The notes: generated from the letters alone by a model not told the origin. A stretch of DNA of 64,000 nt from Paenibacillus sp. FSL R5-0517 (GCF_037974355.1 NZ_CP150235.1:5766001-5830000); one strand, 5' to 3'; shown: positions 25,208 through 37,624, counted from the stretch's first letter. Numbers and translations: made by a program.

Positions 25208-25516
25208 TTAGTACCGGCGATGACGACCGCGGTTATTGCTTAGCATTGAGATACCGAAGATGATTAACCCGATCGCGATGATCGGTCCGATCAACCATGC
25301 CAGTTTTCCCATCAGTGAGATGATACCGATGATAAGAACGATCCATCCGAGCATCACATTTCCTCGCTTGACTCCGTAGTACCCCAGTGCAATCATCAGG
25401 ACCGGAATCAGATAACCCATTAAGTGTCCAAGAAGTGGAGTTAACTTTCCGAAGAGGAGTAGTGCACCCAGTGCAATCAATACAATCGCCCAGCCATTTC
25501 CCTTATTCAATCTCAT
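25208..25516 (-). CDS. LiaI-like small membrane protein
   Basis: This 102-residue polytopic protein has about four hydrophobic segments (WAIVLIALGALLLFGKL, LIPVLMIALGYYGVKRG, MLGWIVLIIGIISLMGKLAWLIG, AIGLIIFGISML) and a basic C-terminus NNRGRHRRY. The pattern matches the LiaI/LiaF transmembrane domain group (DUF5668-like). It is the first gene of the psp block, 35 bases before pspA, and likely anchors PspA-type proteins at the membrane. It should be read from the promoter region at 25626-25740. Confidence 0.75.
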   Translation of the reverse strand: MRLNKGNGWAIVLIALGALLLFGKLTPLLGHLMGYLIPVLMIALGYYGVKRGNVMLGWIVLIIGIISLMGKLAWLIGPIIAIGLIIFGISMLSNNRGRHRRY

Positions 25517-25625
25517 AATTGTTGTTCACCGCCCTTTCCATTCATTCATTTTAATGTGTTGAGTCATTTGTTCGTTTGTTTCTTGTTTTTTTGTTTCCGT
25601 GTTTCTTGTTTAACCTTATGTCCTT

Positions 25626-25740
25626 ATTCTAGGGGAATTTGAGACTTTTCAAAACAGACCGTGGACGGTTTTTCATCCTAGACTCAGGTCGGGGATCTAG
25701 TTGGACCTTTGACTGTCCCTATATAAGACCAACGTTCCGC
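25626..25740 (-). promoter_or_regulatory. Candidate promoter and operator region of the LiaI-PspA-PspC block
   Basis: On the minus strand TTGAAA (25647-25652) is followed after 15 bases by TAGAAT (25626-25631). Just upstream are an ACCGT-N2-ACGGT inverted repeat (25658-25669) and GACCTGAGTCTAGGAT with GGTCCAACTAGATC (about 25676-25706). These are dyad-like blocks in the place expected for an activator such as LiaR. The 15-base spacer is short, which fits an activator-dependent promoter. The rest of 25517-26074 shows no gene. Confidence 0.35.
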
Positions 25741-26074
25741 CCATGCTGAACAGCACTCAGGATACCTTCTATATCTCCGTATTCAGGCTACCTTTTACCC
25801 GAAATGAACCTGTAGAGAGAATGATGTCCATGTTTCTATTTACGTTCTCACTGCTATTACGTTTCTTATGATTCCGTTTAGAAGAGTCGGACCAAGCCGT
25901 TCCTATAGTCTTTTCTGCAAGATCATCCATCAGCAATCCCTTAACTCTGTTTCTATGCCCCTTTAAAAAATTACTTTTTTATCCAAATAAACAAATTTTA
26001 GATTGTTCTATATGTAAGCGTTTACTAAAATAGAAAGTGTTACTATTACTTATGTCAGGAGTGGAACTGGAACT

Positions 26075-28465
26075 GTGCGACCAATCAGCTATCTCCACAA
26101 AATGATTATCTTCGGAATCCTGTTAAGCACCCTGCCCATTTTGTTAACGGGAATTGCTGCATTTATCTATTCATCGAACCAATCTGAACTGCATCGTACG
26201 CAGGCCAACAGACAGTTGCTGGAACAAATGCAAGCCAACGTAGAGCACAAACTCGCTACAGTCAGTTATATGCTTGATCAGGCCGTCCGCTCTCCAGTAA
26301 CCCTCAGGTCCCTGTCTGCTTCTTCTTCACTACAAGGGAAAGGACCTTTACTTGCCGACAAGCTGCAGAGCGAGTTTCAACATATGAGGTCATGGGAACC
26401 TCTGCTGGATATTAGCCTGGTGAACCAATCACAGAATTGGCTTATTGATCACGCCGGATTATATCGTAATACGGGTTTTCCACTGGCTCTTCCCATGAAG
26501 GAATTGATATCGGATACGCTAACCTCTGGGTGGCAGCTCTCCCCTTCATCGGTGTTCAGTAATGACGAGCGTTCACCCGGTACAGGCTGTATTTATCATA
26601 TTGCCCTTGCGAGAACTATTCCGAATCTGAATACGTCTTCCGATGCTGCCCTCATTGCCGGAATTCCTGCATGCTCTTTGCAAAATACATTTGGAGAAGT
26701 CTCCTTAGGCAATACTGCCTCAGGACTGATCATTTTGAATCGGGAACATCGTATCTTGGTTCATCCCGATCCTGTATACATTGGACAACCGTTGTCAGCC
26801 ATTGGATTACAGGATCGGGATACCGAAGCCAACATAACCAAACTATCACCCATTCCATTTTCAACAGGCTTTGAAAAACGAGAAGTTAAGATCGCGGGTA
26901 CACCTTATTCCCTGACGTATAGCCCTACTACCTTAAAAGGATGGACTTATGTTCTAATCTCACCTACGAACGTTCTGACACAAGAATATATCGATATTGG
27001 ATTACACACTTTGTATATAAGTCTCTTTCTGCTTTTACTTTCATTATTGCTTGCCTGGCTCGGTTCCAAACGAATGCTTGTCCCGATTCGGAAGCTCTTA
27101 ACCCAACTTGGTGACAACAGGCTGTCCAAAGACGGAGGCACCTTCACTCAGCAACCAACTGAGCTGTCTGATGAGTTCGAACAGATTAGAGCAGGTGTGT
27201 CACAATTATCTGCATCTCGCTCCCAACTGGAGAACACACTCAATAAGCATCTTTTACAGATTCGCACTCATCTTATGATGAATCTGTTCCAGGGTAAAAT
27301 CTCTGTTCATACTCTTCATGACACCCTGCATGAATATGGCTTCACGCGTCAGCTTCGGGAATGGCAACAAATTGCTGTTATCACACTACAGGCCGATCTC
27401 GTTAATCATACAAAATATAGTGCTAATGATCGTGACCTCCTGTTATTCGCTATTCAAAATATATTAGAGGAAACGGTGGTGCATGACCAACAATTGCTTC
27501 CCATTGTTATGGAACAAACGGTAGTCACGGTGATTGGCACTGTTGAAGAGGATCAATTTGTTTTTTCACAGCAGCTATATGTATTAACAGACCAGTTACA
27601 ACAACAAATTAATAAAATTCTAGCTCTTCAAGTTAGCATAGGCTTCAGCCAACCGCATAACTCCTTATACCACATTCCTCAGGCTTATTTAGAGGCAATG
27701 GAGGCACTGAAGCATCGGATGAAGCTTGGCCCAGGTATTATCTTTCAGTATGAGAACATTGATCATTATGCTTCCACTTGGTCCATGACCTACCCAGAAT
27801 CATTGGAATATTTGTTGATCCAAGCTATTCAAAGTGCGGATGAAGTCCAGGCACCTACTCTTCTGCAACAAATTCTTGAAGTGATCTTTGGTATGGAGTG
27901 TTCCCCAGAAGAATATCAGGTGGCTCTTACGAGGCTGCTCACGCATATTTTGCAGATGACTCAGGATTCCGGCATACGTCTCGGGCAGATCTCACAAGGC
28001 CGTGGATCGATGTTTCATGAGCTTCATCGTTTGCAGTACGCTGCTGAAGTTGAGGAATGGTTTAACCATCAAGTCATCTTGCCCGTCATTCAGGTTTTTA
28101 AAGCGAGACAGGTTGCCCAATATCAGCATATATCAGAGAAAATGATTGCCATGATTCATCAAGATTATGATAAGGATCTGACGCTTGAGCAGTGTGCCTT
28201 GAAGCTTCACTACAATGCCAACTACTTAAGTAGTGTTTTTCGTAAAGAGACAGGCTGTTCATTTAGTGAATATTTAACCAAGTACCGATTTAACATCGCT
28301 AAAAAATGGCTGGACGAAAGTGATCTAACCGTTAAAGATATCGCAGCGCGACTTAGGTACAACAATCCGCAAAATTTCATTCGGTCATTTCGTAAATGGG
28401 AAGGAATCACCCCCGGTCAGTATCGTGAGCGTAAGCAGAATGCAGAACTATGCAGCAGGAAGTAA
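26075..28465 (+). CDS. AraC-family transcriptional regulator with transmembrane sensor region (YesN/membrane-AraC type)
   Basis: The protein has 796 residues. TM1 (about 10-31, IIFGILLSTLPILLTGIAAF) is followed by an extracellular sensor region of about 270 residues of Cache-like character, then TM2 (about 310-328, LYISLFLLLLSLLLAWLG) and a HAMP-like/central cytoplasmic part. The C-terminal double HTH of AraC (about 695-790) has LTLEQCALKLHYNANYLSSVFRKETG and DLTVKDIAARLRYNNPQNFIRSFRKW. Starts at GTG 26075, with AGGAG 13 bases away; ATG 26102 is an alternative. Paenibacillus has many such regulators, usually beside sugar ABC transporter genes. Here none is present: the only neighbour is the divergent psp block. 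Confidence 0.88.
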   Translation: MRPISYLHKMIIFGILLSTLPILLTGIAAFIYSSNQSELHRTQANRQLLEQMQANVEHKLATVSYMLDQAVRSPVTLRSLSASSSLQGKGPLLADKLQSEFQHMRSWEPLLDISLVNQSQNWLIDHAGLYRNTGFPLALPMKELISDTLTSGWQLSPSSVFSNDERSPGTGCIYHIALARTIPNLNTSSDAALIAGIPACSLQNTFGEVSLGNTASGLIILNREHRILVHPDPVYIGQPLSAIGLQDRDTEANITKLSPIPFSTGFEKREVKIAGTPYSLTYSPTTLKGWTYVLISPTNVLTQEYIDIGLHTLYISLFLLLLSLLLAWLGSKRMLVPIRKLLTQLGDNRLSKDGGTFTQQPTELSDEFEQIRAGVSQLSASRSQLENTLNKHLLQIRTHLMMNLFQGKISVHTLHDTLHEYGFTRQLREWQQIAVITLQADLVNHTKYSANDRDLLLFAIQNILEETVVHDQQLLPIVMEQTVVTVIGTVEEDQFVFSQQLYVLTDQLQQQINKILALQVSIGFSQPHNSLYHIPQAYLEAMEALKHRMKLGPGIIFQYENIDHYASTWSMTYPESLEYLLIQAIQSADEVQAPTLLQQILEVIFGMECSPEEYQVALTRLLTHILQMTQDSGIRLGQISQGRGSMFHELHRLQYAAEVEEWFNHQVILPVIQVFKARQVAQYQHISEKMIAMIHQDYDKDLTLEQCALKLHYNANYLSSVFRKETGCSFSEYLTKYRFNIAKKWLDESDLTVKDIAARLRYNNPQNFIRSFRKWEGITPGQYRERKQNAELCSRK

Positions 28466-28819
28466 ACTACGTGTTTCGTTTCGTGTCTCGTGTCGAGTTT
28501 CAGGCTTAGTTTTTACCGTGGTCTCGATATTGGATTTAAGTATTCCTTTAGCCCATATGTAGTTCATTGATTAAGCTTTATAGGCTCAAGTAATCGAGGA
28601 CTTGGATCAATGCACTTTAATTTTTAATTAAAAAAAAGAGGGAGCAACGCTCCTGCTCTCTCTTGTAATAACTTATAACTTACCTTCAAACTTCATCTGT
28701 TTCACATATACATCTTCTTGTGTGCCAGCGTGAGGCTTCCTAGCGTCATCTCAGACGTTAGACCACGTTGTTTCTCCCGATTGCTGGTTCTCCTTGAACA
28801 CATAACAAGCCTATACGAT
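28466..28819. other. Intergenic region with terminator and possible gene remnant
   Basis: It contains the minus-strand terminator at 28630-28664. Between about 28677 and 28800 the minus strand can be read as a short peptide with one in-frame stop, ending in KQMKFEGKL and then a stop. That looks gene-like but is broken; see findings. Nothing else is recognised. Confidence 0.35.
28630..28664 (-). terminator. Intrinsic terminator, minus strand
   Basis: The stem AAGAGAGAGC / GCTCCCTCTT (one G-U pair) is followed by a run of eight or more T on the minus strand (A-run 28629-28637). It serves the methyltransferase gene ending at 28820, or a lost gene between. Confidence 0.75.
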
Positions 28820-29746
28820 TTATCGCTTATCCTTAATATGAACTGTTTTCATGTTTGGCTGTTCAAGTTGGATCAGAATCTTCCCGAACCTTGCTCCACG
28901 TGAGAAGGTCACCGTACGATCCTTGTATGTATCTTGGATGTATTTCTCAGCCAGACTAAGAGAATCTTCATCCGATGGTAACTCATACGTATTAAGCAAT
29001 TCTGGCAGCTTGTCGATAATCTCTTCCACTGGTACTTCAAATGAGTTAACTTCTCTCGTAATGATCATAGTGTATGAATAACCCTTTAAATACAGTAACT
29101 GTTGAATATATCCCATATCACCGGCCTTGTATGTAGAAGTTACCCCCAGTACATCCTTAAGTTCATCCATTAATGTGTGTTCCTTCTGTCCAGCCATAGT
29201 GCTTATATACACATACTTCCGGGCACAGTTGATCGCCTGCTCGATCGTTTCCCAATCTGACATTGCCGGACACATGGATGCAAATGCAAAGTCATATTTC
29301 TTCTCCCAGCCCTTATCTTCAATGGCGATTTCCTCATACCGTTCTTTAACGATTTCGATATTAGATTCAAGAGCTGTAGGTATCGTCTCTTTCATCAGGG
29401 AGACAAGCAACTCAGATGGTTCAACTGCAGTCACAATTGCTCCCTTCTCTGCAAAAGGAATGGTGAATATGCCCGAAGCAGCTCCAATGTCCAAAATGGA
29501 TAATCCCTCGAACTCCACACCTTGGTTCTCAATCCAATTCATAATACGCTCGGAACGTTGCTTCCCTTCTTCAGAGAACGACTGTACATGATAATCCCTA
29601 GCCCATCGTTCAAATGCTTCTTCTGTATTAAATGGGGCGCTTTTCTTTTTATATTTTGGACTTCTCGGACGATTTTTCCATGCCTCTTCCCATACAGAAA
29701 GATTAAATAACAGATCGGTATCCGATACATTTTTTTCATTATTCAC
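28820..29746 (-). CDS. Class I SAM-dependent methyltransferase
   Basis: The 308 residues include a SAM-binding motif I LSILDIGAASGIFTIPFA (about residues 84-101), an acidic VTAVEPSE at the end of strand 2, and a later FAFASMCPAMSDW in place of the motif IV region. The N-terminal 80 residues (VWEEAWKNRPRSPKYKKKSAPFNTEEAFERWARDYH) look like a substrate-recognition part. The substrate cannot be inferred. It lies alone between the tRNA cluster and the AraC-type gene, has a lower GC content than its neighbours and may be accessory. Confidence 0.82.
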   Translation of the reverse strand: MNNEKNVSDTDLLFNLSVWEEAWKNRPRSPKYKKKSAPFNTEEAFERWARDYHVQSFSEEGKQRSERIMNWIENQGVEFEGLSILDIGAASGIFTIPFAEKGAIVTAVEPSELLVSLMKETIPTALESNIEIVKERYEEIAIEDKGWEKKYDFAFASMCPAMSDWETIEQAINCARKYVYISTMAGQKEHTLMDELKDVLGVTSTYKAGDMGYIQQLLYLKGYSYTMIITREVNSFEVPVEEIIDKLPELLNTYELPSDEDSLSLAEKYIQDTYKDRTVTFSRGARFGKILIQLEQPNMKTVHIKDKR

Positions 29747-29860
29747 TTTGCTTCACTCCCTCTAAATTAAAGACTTTACTTATCTACAATATACTGAATA
29801 TAATCATACGTCAATGTTTATTAAAGTCCAATATTCTTTACTGTACAAAAATCTGTATAA

Positions 29861-29905
29861 AATAAAATAGCCCTACACATTGCATAAGCAACATGTAGGG
29901 CTATT
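29861..29905 (-). terminator. Terminator of the rrn-tRNA operon
   Basis: The stem AATAGCCCTACA / TGTAGGGCTATT, with inner pairing GTTGC/GCAAT, is followed by TTTATTTT on the minus strand. It begins a few bases after the tRNA-Leu 3' end. Confidence 0.9.
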
Positions 29906-29909
29906 CAAT

Positions 29910-29990
29910 ATACCGGCGAGAGGACTCGAACCTCCACGGTTTCCCACTCGATTTTGAGTCGAGCGCGTCTGCCATTCCGCCACGCCGGCA
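29910..29990 (-). tRNA. tRNA-Leu (anticodon CAA)
   Basis: Acceptor TGCCGGC / GCCGGTA, long class II variable arm, anticodon loop CTCAAAA, T-loop GGTTCGAGTCC. The 3' CCA is not encoded (TAT follows). Last tRNA of the cluster. Confidence 0.95.
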
Positions 29991-29995
29991 CATAC

Positions 29996-30069
29996 TGGAG
30001 GCGCCACCCAGATTCGAACTGGGGATAAAGCTTTTGCAGAGCTGTGCCTTACCACTTGGCTATGGCGCC
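29996..30069 (-). tRNA. tRNA-Cys (anticodon GCA)
   Basis: Acceptor GGCGCCA / TGGCGCC with discriminator T and encoded CCA. Anticodon loop CTGCAAA. T-arm CCAGTTCGAATCTGG. Confidence 0.95.
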
Positions 30070-30075
30070 ATATTT

Positions 30076-30150
30076 TGGAGCGGACGACGGGAATCGAACC
30101 CGCGACCCTCGCCTTGGCAAGGCGATGCTCTACCGCTGAGCCACGTCCGC
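30076..30150 (-). tRNA. tRNA-Gly (anticodon GCC)
   Basis: Acceptor GCGGACG / CGTCCGC, discriminator T, encoded CCA. Anticodon loop TTGCCAA. T-arm GCGGGTTCGATTCCCGT. Confidence 0.95.
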
Positions 30151-30154
30151 ATAA

Positions 30155-30229
30155 TGGCTGGGGATATAGGATTTGAACCTATGCATGACGGAGTCAAAGT
30201 CCGTTGCCTTACCGCTTGGCTAATCCCCA
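30155..30229 (-). tRNA. tRNA-Gln (anticodon TTG)
   Basis: Acceptor TGGGGAT / ATCCCCA, discriminator G, encoded CCA. Anticodon loop TTTTGAC-type around TTG in GGACTTTGACTCC. Confidence 0.93.
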
Positions 30230-30251
30230 ATAAAAAATGAAAAAACAAAGG

Positions 30252-30325
30252 GGCGATCGAGGGGAATTGAACCCCCGAATGCCGGATCCACAAACCGGTG
30301 CGTTAACCACTTCGCCACGATCGCC
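30252..30325 (-). tRNA. tRNA-His (anticodon GTG)
   Basis: The extra G at position -1 is encoded and faces discriminator C73, the tRNA-His hallmark. Anticodon loop TTGTGGA. The 3' trailer reads CCT, so CCA must be completed by processing and CCA addition. Confidence 0.94.
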
Positions 30326-30354
30326 ACAAAAGGTTAAATTTCTTAAAAGTTAAT

Positions 30355-30428
30355 TGGCAGGGGCAGCAGGAATTGAACCCACACCAACGGTTTTGGAGAC
30401 CGTTGTTCTACCTTTAAACTATGCCCCT
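30355..30428 (-). tRNA. tRNA-Trp (anticodon CCA)
   Basis: Acceptor AGGGGCA / TGCCCCT, discriminator G, encoded CCA. Anticodon loop CTCCAAA inside ACGGT...ACCGT. Confidence 0.95.
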
Positions 30429-30434
30429 AAAAAC

Positions 30435-30520
30435 TGGTGGAGGATGATGGATTCGAACCACCGAACCCGTACGGGAGCAGATTTACAGTCTGATGCGTTT
30501 GGCCACTTCGCTAATCCTCC
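30435..30520 (-). tRNA. tRNA-Tyr (anticodon GTA)
   Basis: Class II tRNA with long variable arm (CTCCCGTACGGG). Acceptor GGAGGAT / ATCCTCC, discriminator A, encoded CCA. Anticodon loop CTGTAAA. Confidence 0.95.
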
Positions 30521-30529
30521 AGGATTACA

Positions 30530-30605
<76 letters not shown>

Positions 30606-30625
30606 ATATTAAATTGTTTTAAAAA

Positions 30626-30701
<76 letters not shown>

Positions 30702-30796
30702 ATAATAAAGTCTAATCTTAATTCCTTACACTTTATATAGGGCATCAGTGCCATACAGCAGATGTAGTGAACAGTTTGCCTCATGTAAAGATTAAA

Positions 30797-30874
30797 TGGC
30801 GGAACCGACGGGATTCGAACCCGCGATCTCCTGCGTGACAGGCAGGCATGTTAGGCCAACTACACCACGGTTCC
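30797..30874 (-). tRNA. tRNA-Asp (anticodon GTC)
   Basis: Acceptor GGAACCG / CGGTTCC, discriminator G, encoded CCA. Anticodon loop CTGTCAC inside CCTGC...GCAGG. Confidence 0.95.
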
Positions 30875-30899
30875 ATAGTACTTTCACAAGGAAAGTTAA

Positions 30900-30973
<74 letters not shown>

Positions 30974-30991
30974 TCGTTAAAAAAAATATTA

Positions 30992-31067
30992 TGGTGGAGG
31001 CTGAGGGGATCGAACCCCCGACCCTCTGCTTGTAAGGCAGATGCTCTCCCAGCTGAGCTAAGCCTCC
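30992..31067 (-). tRNA. tRNA-Val (anticodon TAC)
   Basis: Acceptor GGAGGCT / AGCCTCC, discriminator A, encoded CCA. Anticodon loop CTTACAA. T-arm GGGGGTTCGATCCCC. Confidence 0.95.
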
Positions 31068-31134
31068 GAACAACACATTTATGATCATATCATAATCTTG
31101 TTGTAAAAATCAACTTCTTTTTTTGAAGTTAATA

Positions 31135-31206
31135 TGACCCGTAGGGGATTCGAACCCCTGTTACCTCCGTGAAAGGGAGGTGTCTTAACCCCTTGACCAA
31201 CGGGCC
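31135..31206 (-). tRNA. tRNA-Glu (anticodon TTC)
   Basis: Acceptor GGCCCGT / ACGGGTC with a G-T pair, discriminator A. Anticodon loop CTTTCAC. CCA is not encoded (TTAA-like trailer). Confidence 0.94.
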
Positions 31207-31215
31207 TTGTTATTA

Positions 31216-31307
31216 TGGCGGAGAGAGAGGGATTCGAACCCTCGAGACGCTTGTGACGCCTACACGATTTCCAATCGTGCTCCTTCGGCCAGCTCGGACA
31301 CCTCTCC
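31216..31307 (-). tRNA. tRNA-Ser (anticodon GGA)
   Basis: Class II tRNA with a long variable arm (TAGGCGTCACAAGCGTC). Acceptor GGAGAGG / TCTCTCC, discriminator G, encoded CCA. Anticodon loop TTGGAAA. Confidence 0.94.
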
Positions 31308-31310
31308 ATA

Positions 31311-31386
31311 TGGCTCCCCGAACAGGGCTCGAACCTGTGACAACTCGATTAACAGTCGAGTGCTCTACCAACTGAGCTATCAGGGA
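31311..31386 (-). tRNA. tRNA-Asn (anticodon GTT)
   Basis: Acceptor TCCCTGA / TCGGGGA with a T-G pair, discriminator G, encoded CCA. Anticodon loop CTGTTAA. First tRNA after 23S; it starts only about 65 bases beyond the 23S 3' end, leaving no room for 5S rRNA. Confidence 0.95.
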
Positions 31387-31402
31387 ATATGCTTCAGAGT
31401 TG

Positions 31403-31431
31403 GTTCTCTGAAAACTAGATTCGAAACGAAA
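31403..31431 (-). other. 23S rRNA processing stem, 3' arm
   Basis: The sequence around 31403-31431 (GAAAACTAGATTCGAAACGAAA core) is the near-perfect inverse of 34533-34562. The two flank 23S and can pair in the precursor as the usual RNase III/Mini-III processing stalk. Confidence 0.75.
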
Positions 31432-31452
31432 CATGCGAACTATCACTTGCTA

Positions 31453-34380
<2,928 letters not shown>

Positions 34381-34532
34381 TGCGCTCGTGTTCGAGCTGT
34401 CGCTCCGCTTGGTTTGCTTGCGCAAATCCAAAAGTCGCTCCATTTCGATCACTCGCTCCAGCAATCTACCGTTTTTATTGAAACTTGTTTACACAAGTTC
34501 AGCTAAAAAGGAATGTTCTAATTCGCATTTAC

Positions 34533-34562
34533 TTTCGTTTCGATATCTAGTTTTCAAAGAAC
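34533..34562 (-). other. 23S rRNA processing stem, 5' arm
   Basis: Inverse partner of 31403-31431 (TTTCGTTTCGATATCTAGTTTTC core), which brings the two ends of pre-23S together. Confidence 0.75.
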
Positions 34563-34603
34563 AAGCTCCATGCAAAAGCAAGCTGTTTGAGAGTTTGAGC
34601 TCT

Positions 34604-34630
34604 CAAAACTGAGCAACGAGTGAGTTAAAC
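34604..34630 (-). other. 16S rRNA processing stem, 3' arm
   Basis: CAAAACTGAGCAACGAGTGAG on the plus strand is the inverse of the 36390-36415 block upstream of 16S. It forms the 16S precursor stalk. Confidence 0.75.
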
Positions 34631-34714
34631 GCTTTACGAAGTAAAGCTCGCTTCGGAAGCATGCTTCCTGAAGACTTTTATTTGAATGTTTCCGTTACAG
34701 GAAACGATTCTCCA

Positions 34715-36268
<1,554 letters not shown>

Positions 36269-36389
36269 AAGTATTGAAAAGAGCGATAAGCTCATTTTGA
36301 ATCTGACGAGATTAAAAATCTCAATTGTGCTCCAGTCGATTCAAGCCAAGGCTTGTTTCAAACTTTCGCGTTCATTCTGCAAGCAGAAT

Positions 36390-36415
36390 GTTTACTCACT
36401 CGTTGTTCAGTTTTC
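36390..36415 (-). other. 16S rRNA processing stem, 5' arm
   Basis: GTTTACTCACTCGTTGTTCA core, inverse of 34604-34630 beyond the other end of 16S. Confidence 0.75.
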
Positions 36416-36480
36416 AAAGATCAAACACGATTTGTTTCACTTCTTTTTCGTCTCAACCAAGTTTCGGCGGCGACTTAAAT

Positions 36481-36510
36481 AATGTATCACATTTCGTTTG
36501 TTTTCGTCAA
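36481..36510 (-). promoter_or_regulatory. rrn promoter, proximal
   Basis: TTGACG (36505-36510) is 18 bases from TACATT (36481-36486) on the minus strand, with TGATACATTAT context identical to the distal promoter. Confidence 0.7.
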
Positions 36511-36608
36511 GAACTTTTTTAATTTCTTTTTTGATGCGTTAGTTCTTCACTTTTCCTCTGAAGAATTTATCGTTTGTTGGCGATAATCTCGTTTGAGGAA
36601 CGAAATAT

Positions 36609-36638
36609 AATGTATCATATATCGTGAATCAGAGTCAA
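36609..36638 (-). promoter_or_regulatory. rrn promoter, distal
   Basis: TTGACT (36633-36638) is 18 bases from TACATT (36609-36614) on the minus strand. The same boxes, spacing and TGATACATTAT context as the promoter 128 bases downstream make a tandem P1/P2 pair. Confidence 0.7.
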
Positions 36639-36663
36639 CATTTTTTTATAAATTATTAAACAA

Positions 36664-36690
36664 ACAAAAAAGGAAGGTTTCCCCTCCCTT
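36664..36690 (-). terminator. Intrinsic terminator after ygxA
   Basis: AAGGGAGG / CCTTCCTT with a GGAAA loop (one G-T pair) is followed by TTTTTTG on the minus strand. It insulates the rrn promoters from the upstream gene. Confidence 0.8.
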
Positions 36691-36724
36691 ATGCGATCAA
36701 TTATTGCCAGACTTTTGAAGAAGG

Positions 36725-37624
36725 TTATGTCTCAATCCAATACCGAATTTCCCGACCCTCTCCTTCGATAGATGGCCACCCTGGCGATTCTTTTACTATA
36801 GAACGAAAGACCAACTTGCGTATAACCAGAGGTAGATCTTCTCGAACGAATCTTAACTGCGGATGATGAACAAGTTCATTGATGCTCCAAGGCTCCTTGC
36901 GACTTCTTAACACACGTAGCAGCAGCTCTGAGCATTCACTCATTTTGGACATTACCGAAAACTCACAGGCAAGCAGTACAAGCTCTACTCTCTGCTCCAG
37001 TGTCTCCGAGCTTACCGTAAGCTCTTGGTATAGTTTCCACAAAGCACGATCCAGATTCTGCACATGTGTCCAGACGGCATGATCCGGGTATATCCCCTGT
37101 TCAATCAATACAATTCTTGCCCAGTTGCCCAGAGCTTCTAATACATTGTAGTAGGCATCTACAACATGACCTTCCTGGATATGACGTTTCGCCTCCACAT
37201 ACATCCTCAAGAAACTGGTGAATTCATGCAGGAGCTTCTGCTCACGTAATTCTGTACCAAAGGCAGACAGTTCTTGTCGCAAATCGCTTAAGGCGCTGTC
37301 CTCTTCCCATATAATCTCACCTTCAATCAGACACTCGGTAAGATTATTGTGATTCCCGGTAACTATACTACTCTTTAATTCATGACGGCTTGCATAGATC
37401 ATTTGATAACGAAGATCACCATATCTGTAATGTCCCACCGCCGATTTTAATTGATCATCATTATGAACAACAAGTACCAATAATTCGAAATCTTGAATTA
37501 GGGAGCCGTGGAATCGCTCTCCCGGGTGGGAATAAGCGATAGCCCCAACTGCCCCTGTCTCTTCCGACTGTTCGGACAAAAAAGCAAGGTTCTTTAATTC
37601 CACGATTCCCTCCATACATTTCAT
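36725..37624 (-). CDS. ygxA: Nucleotidyltransferase-like protein YgxA
   Basis: The protein has 299 residues. The N-terminal part (about 8-110) resembles a nucleotidyltransferase fold (AIAYSHPGERFHGSLIQDFELLVLVV), and the helical middle (HEFTSFLRMYVEAKRHIQEGHVVDAYYNVLEALGNWARIVLIE) resembles the YgxA/HEPN-like C-terminal portion. Two upstream codons (MKCMEG) leave the exact start open. Its position immediately upstream of an rrn operon followed by a trnD-like tRNA cluster is the arrangement I recall for B. subtilis ygxA-rrnD-trnD. Function unknown. Confidence 0.8.
   Translation of the reverse strand: MKCMEGIVELKNLAFLSEQSEETGAVGAIAYSHPGERFHGSLIQDFELLVLVVHNDDQLKSAVGHYRYGDLRYQMIYASRHELKSSIVTGNHNNLTECLIEGEIIWEEDSALSDLRQELSAFGTELREQKLLHEFTSFLRMYVEAKRHIQEGHVVDAYYNVLEALGNWARIVLIEQGIYPDHAVWTHVQNLDRALWKLYQELTVSSETLEQRVELVLLACEFSVMSKMSECSELLLRVLRSRKEPWSINELVHHPQLRFVREDLPLVIRKLVFRSIVKESPGWPSIEGEGREIRYWIET

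Larger units (their letters stand above)
36269..36724 (-). other. rrn leader and promoter region
   Basis: This AT-rich gap between ygxA and 16S holds two tandem promoters, the 16S processing arm and the ygxA terminator. It contains no gene. Confidence 0.7.
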
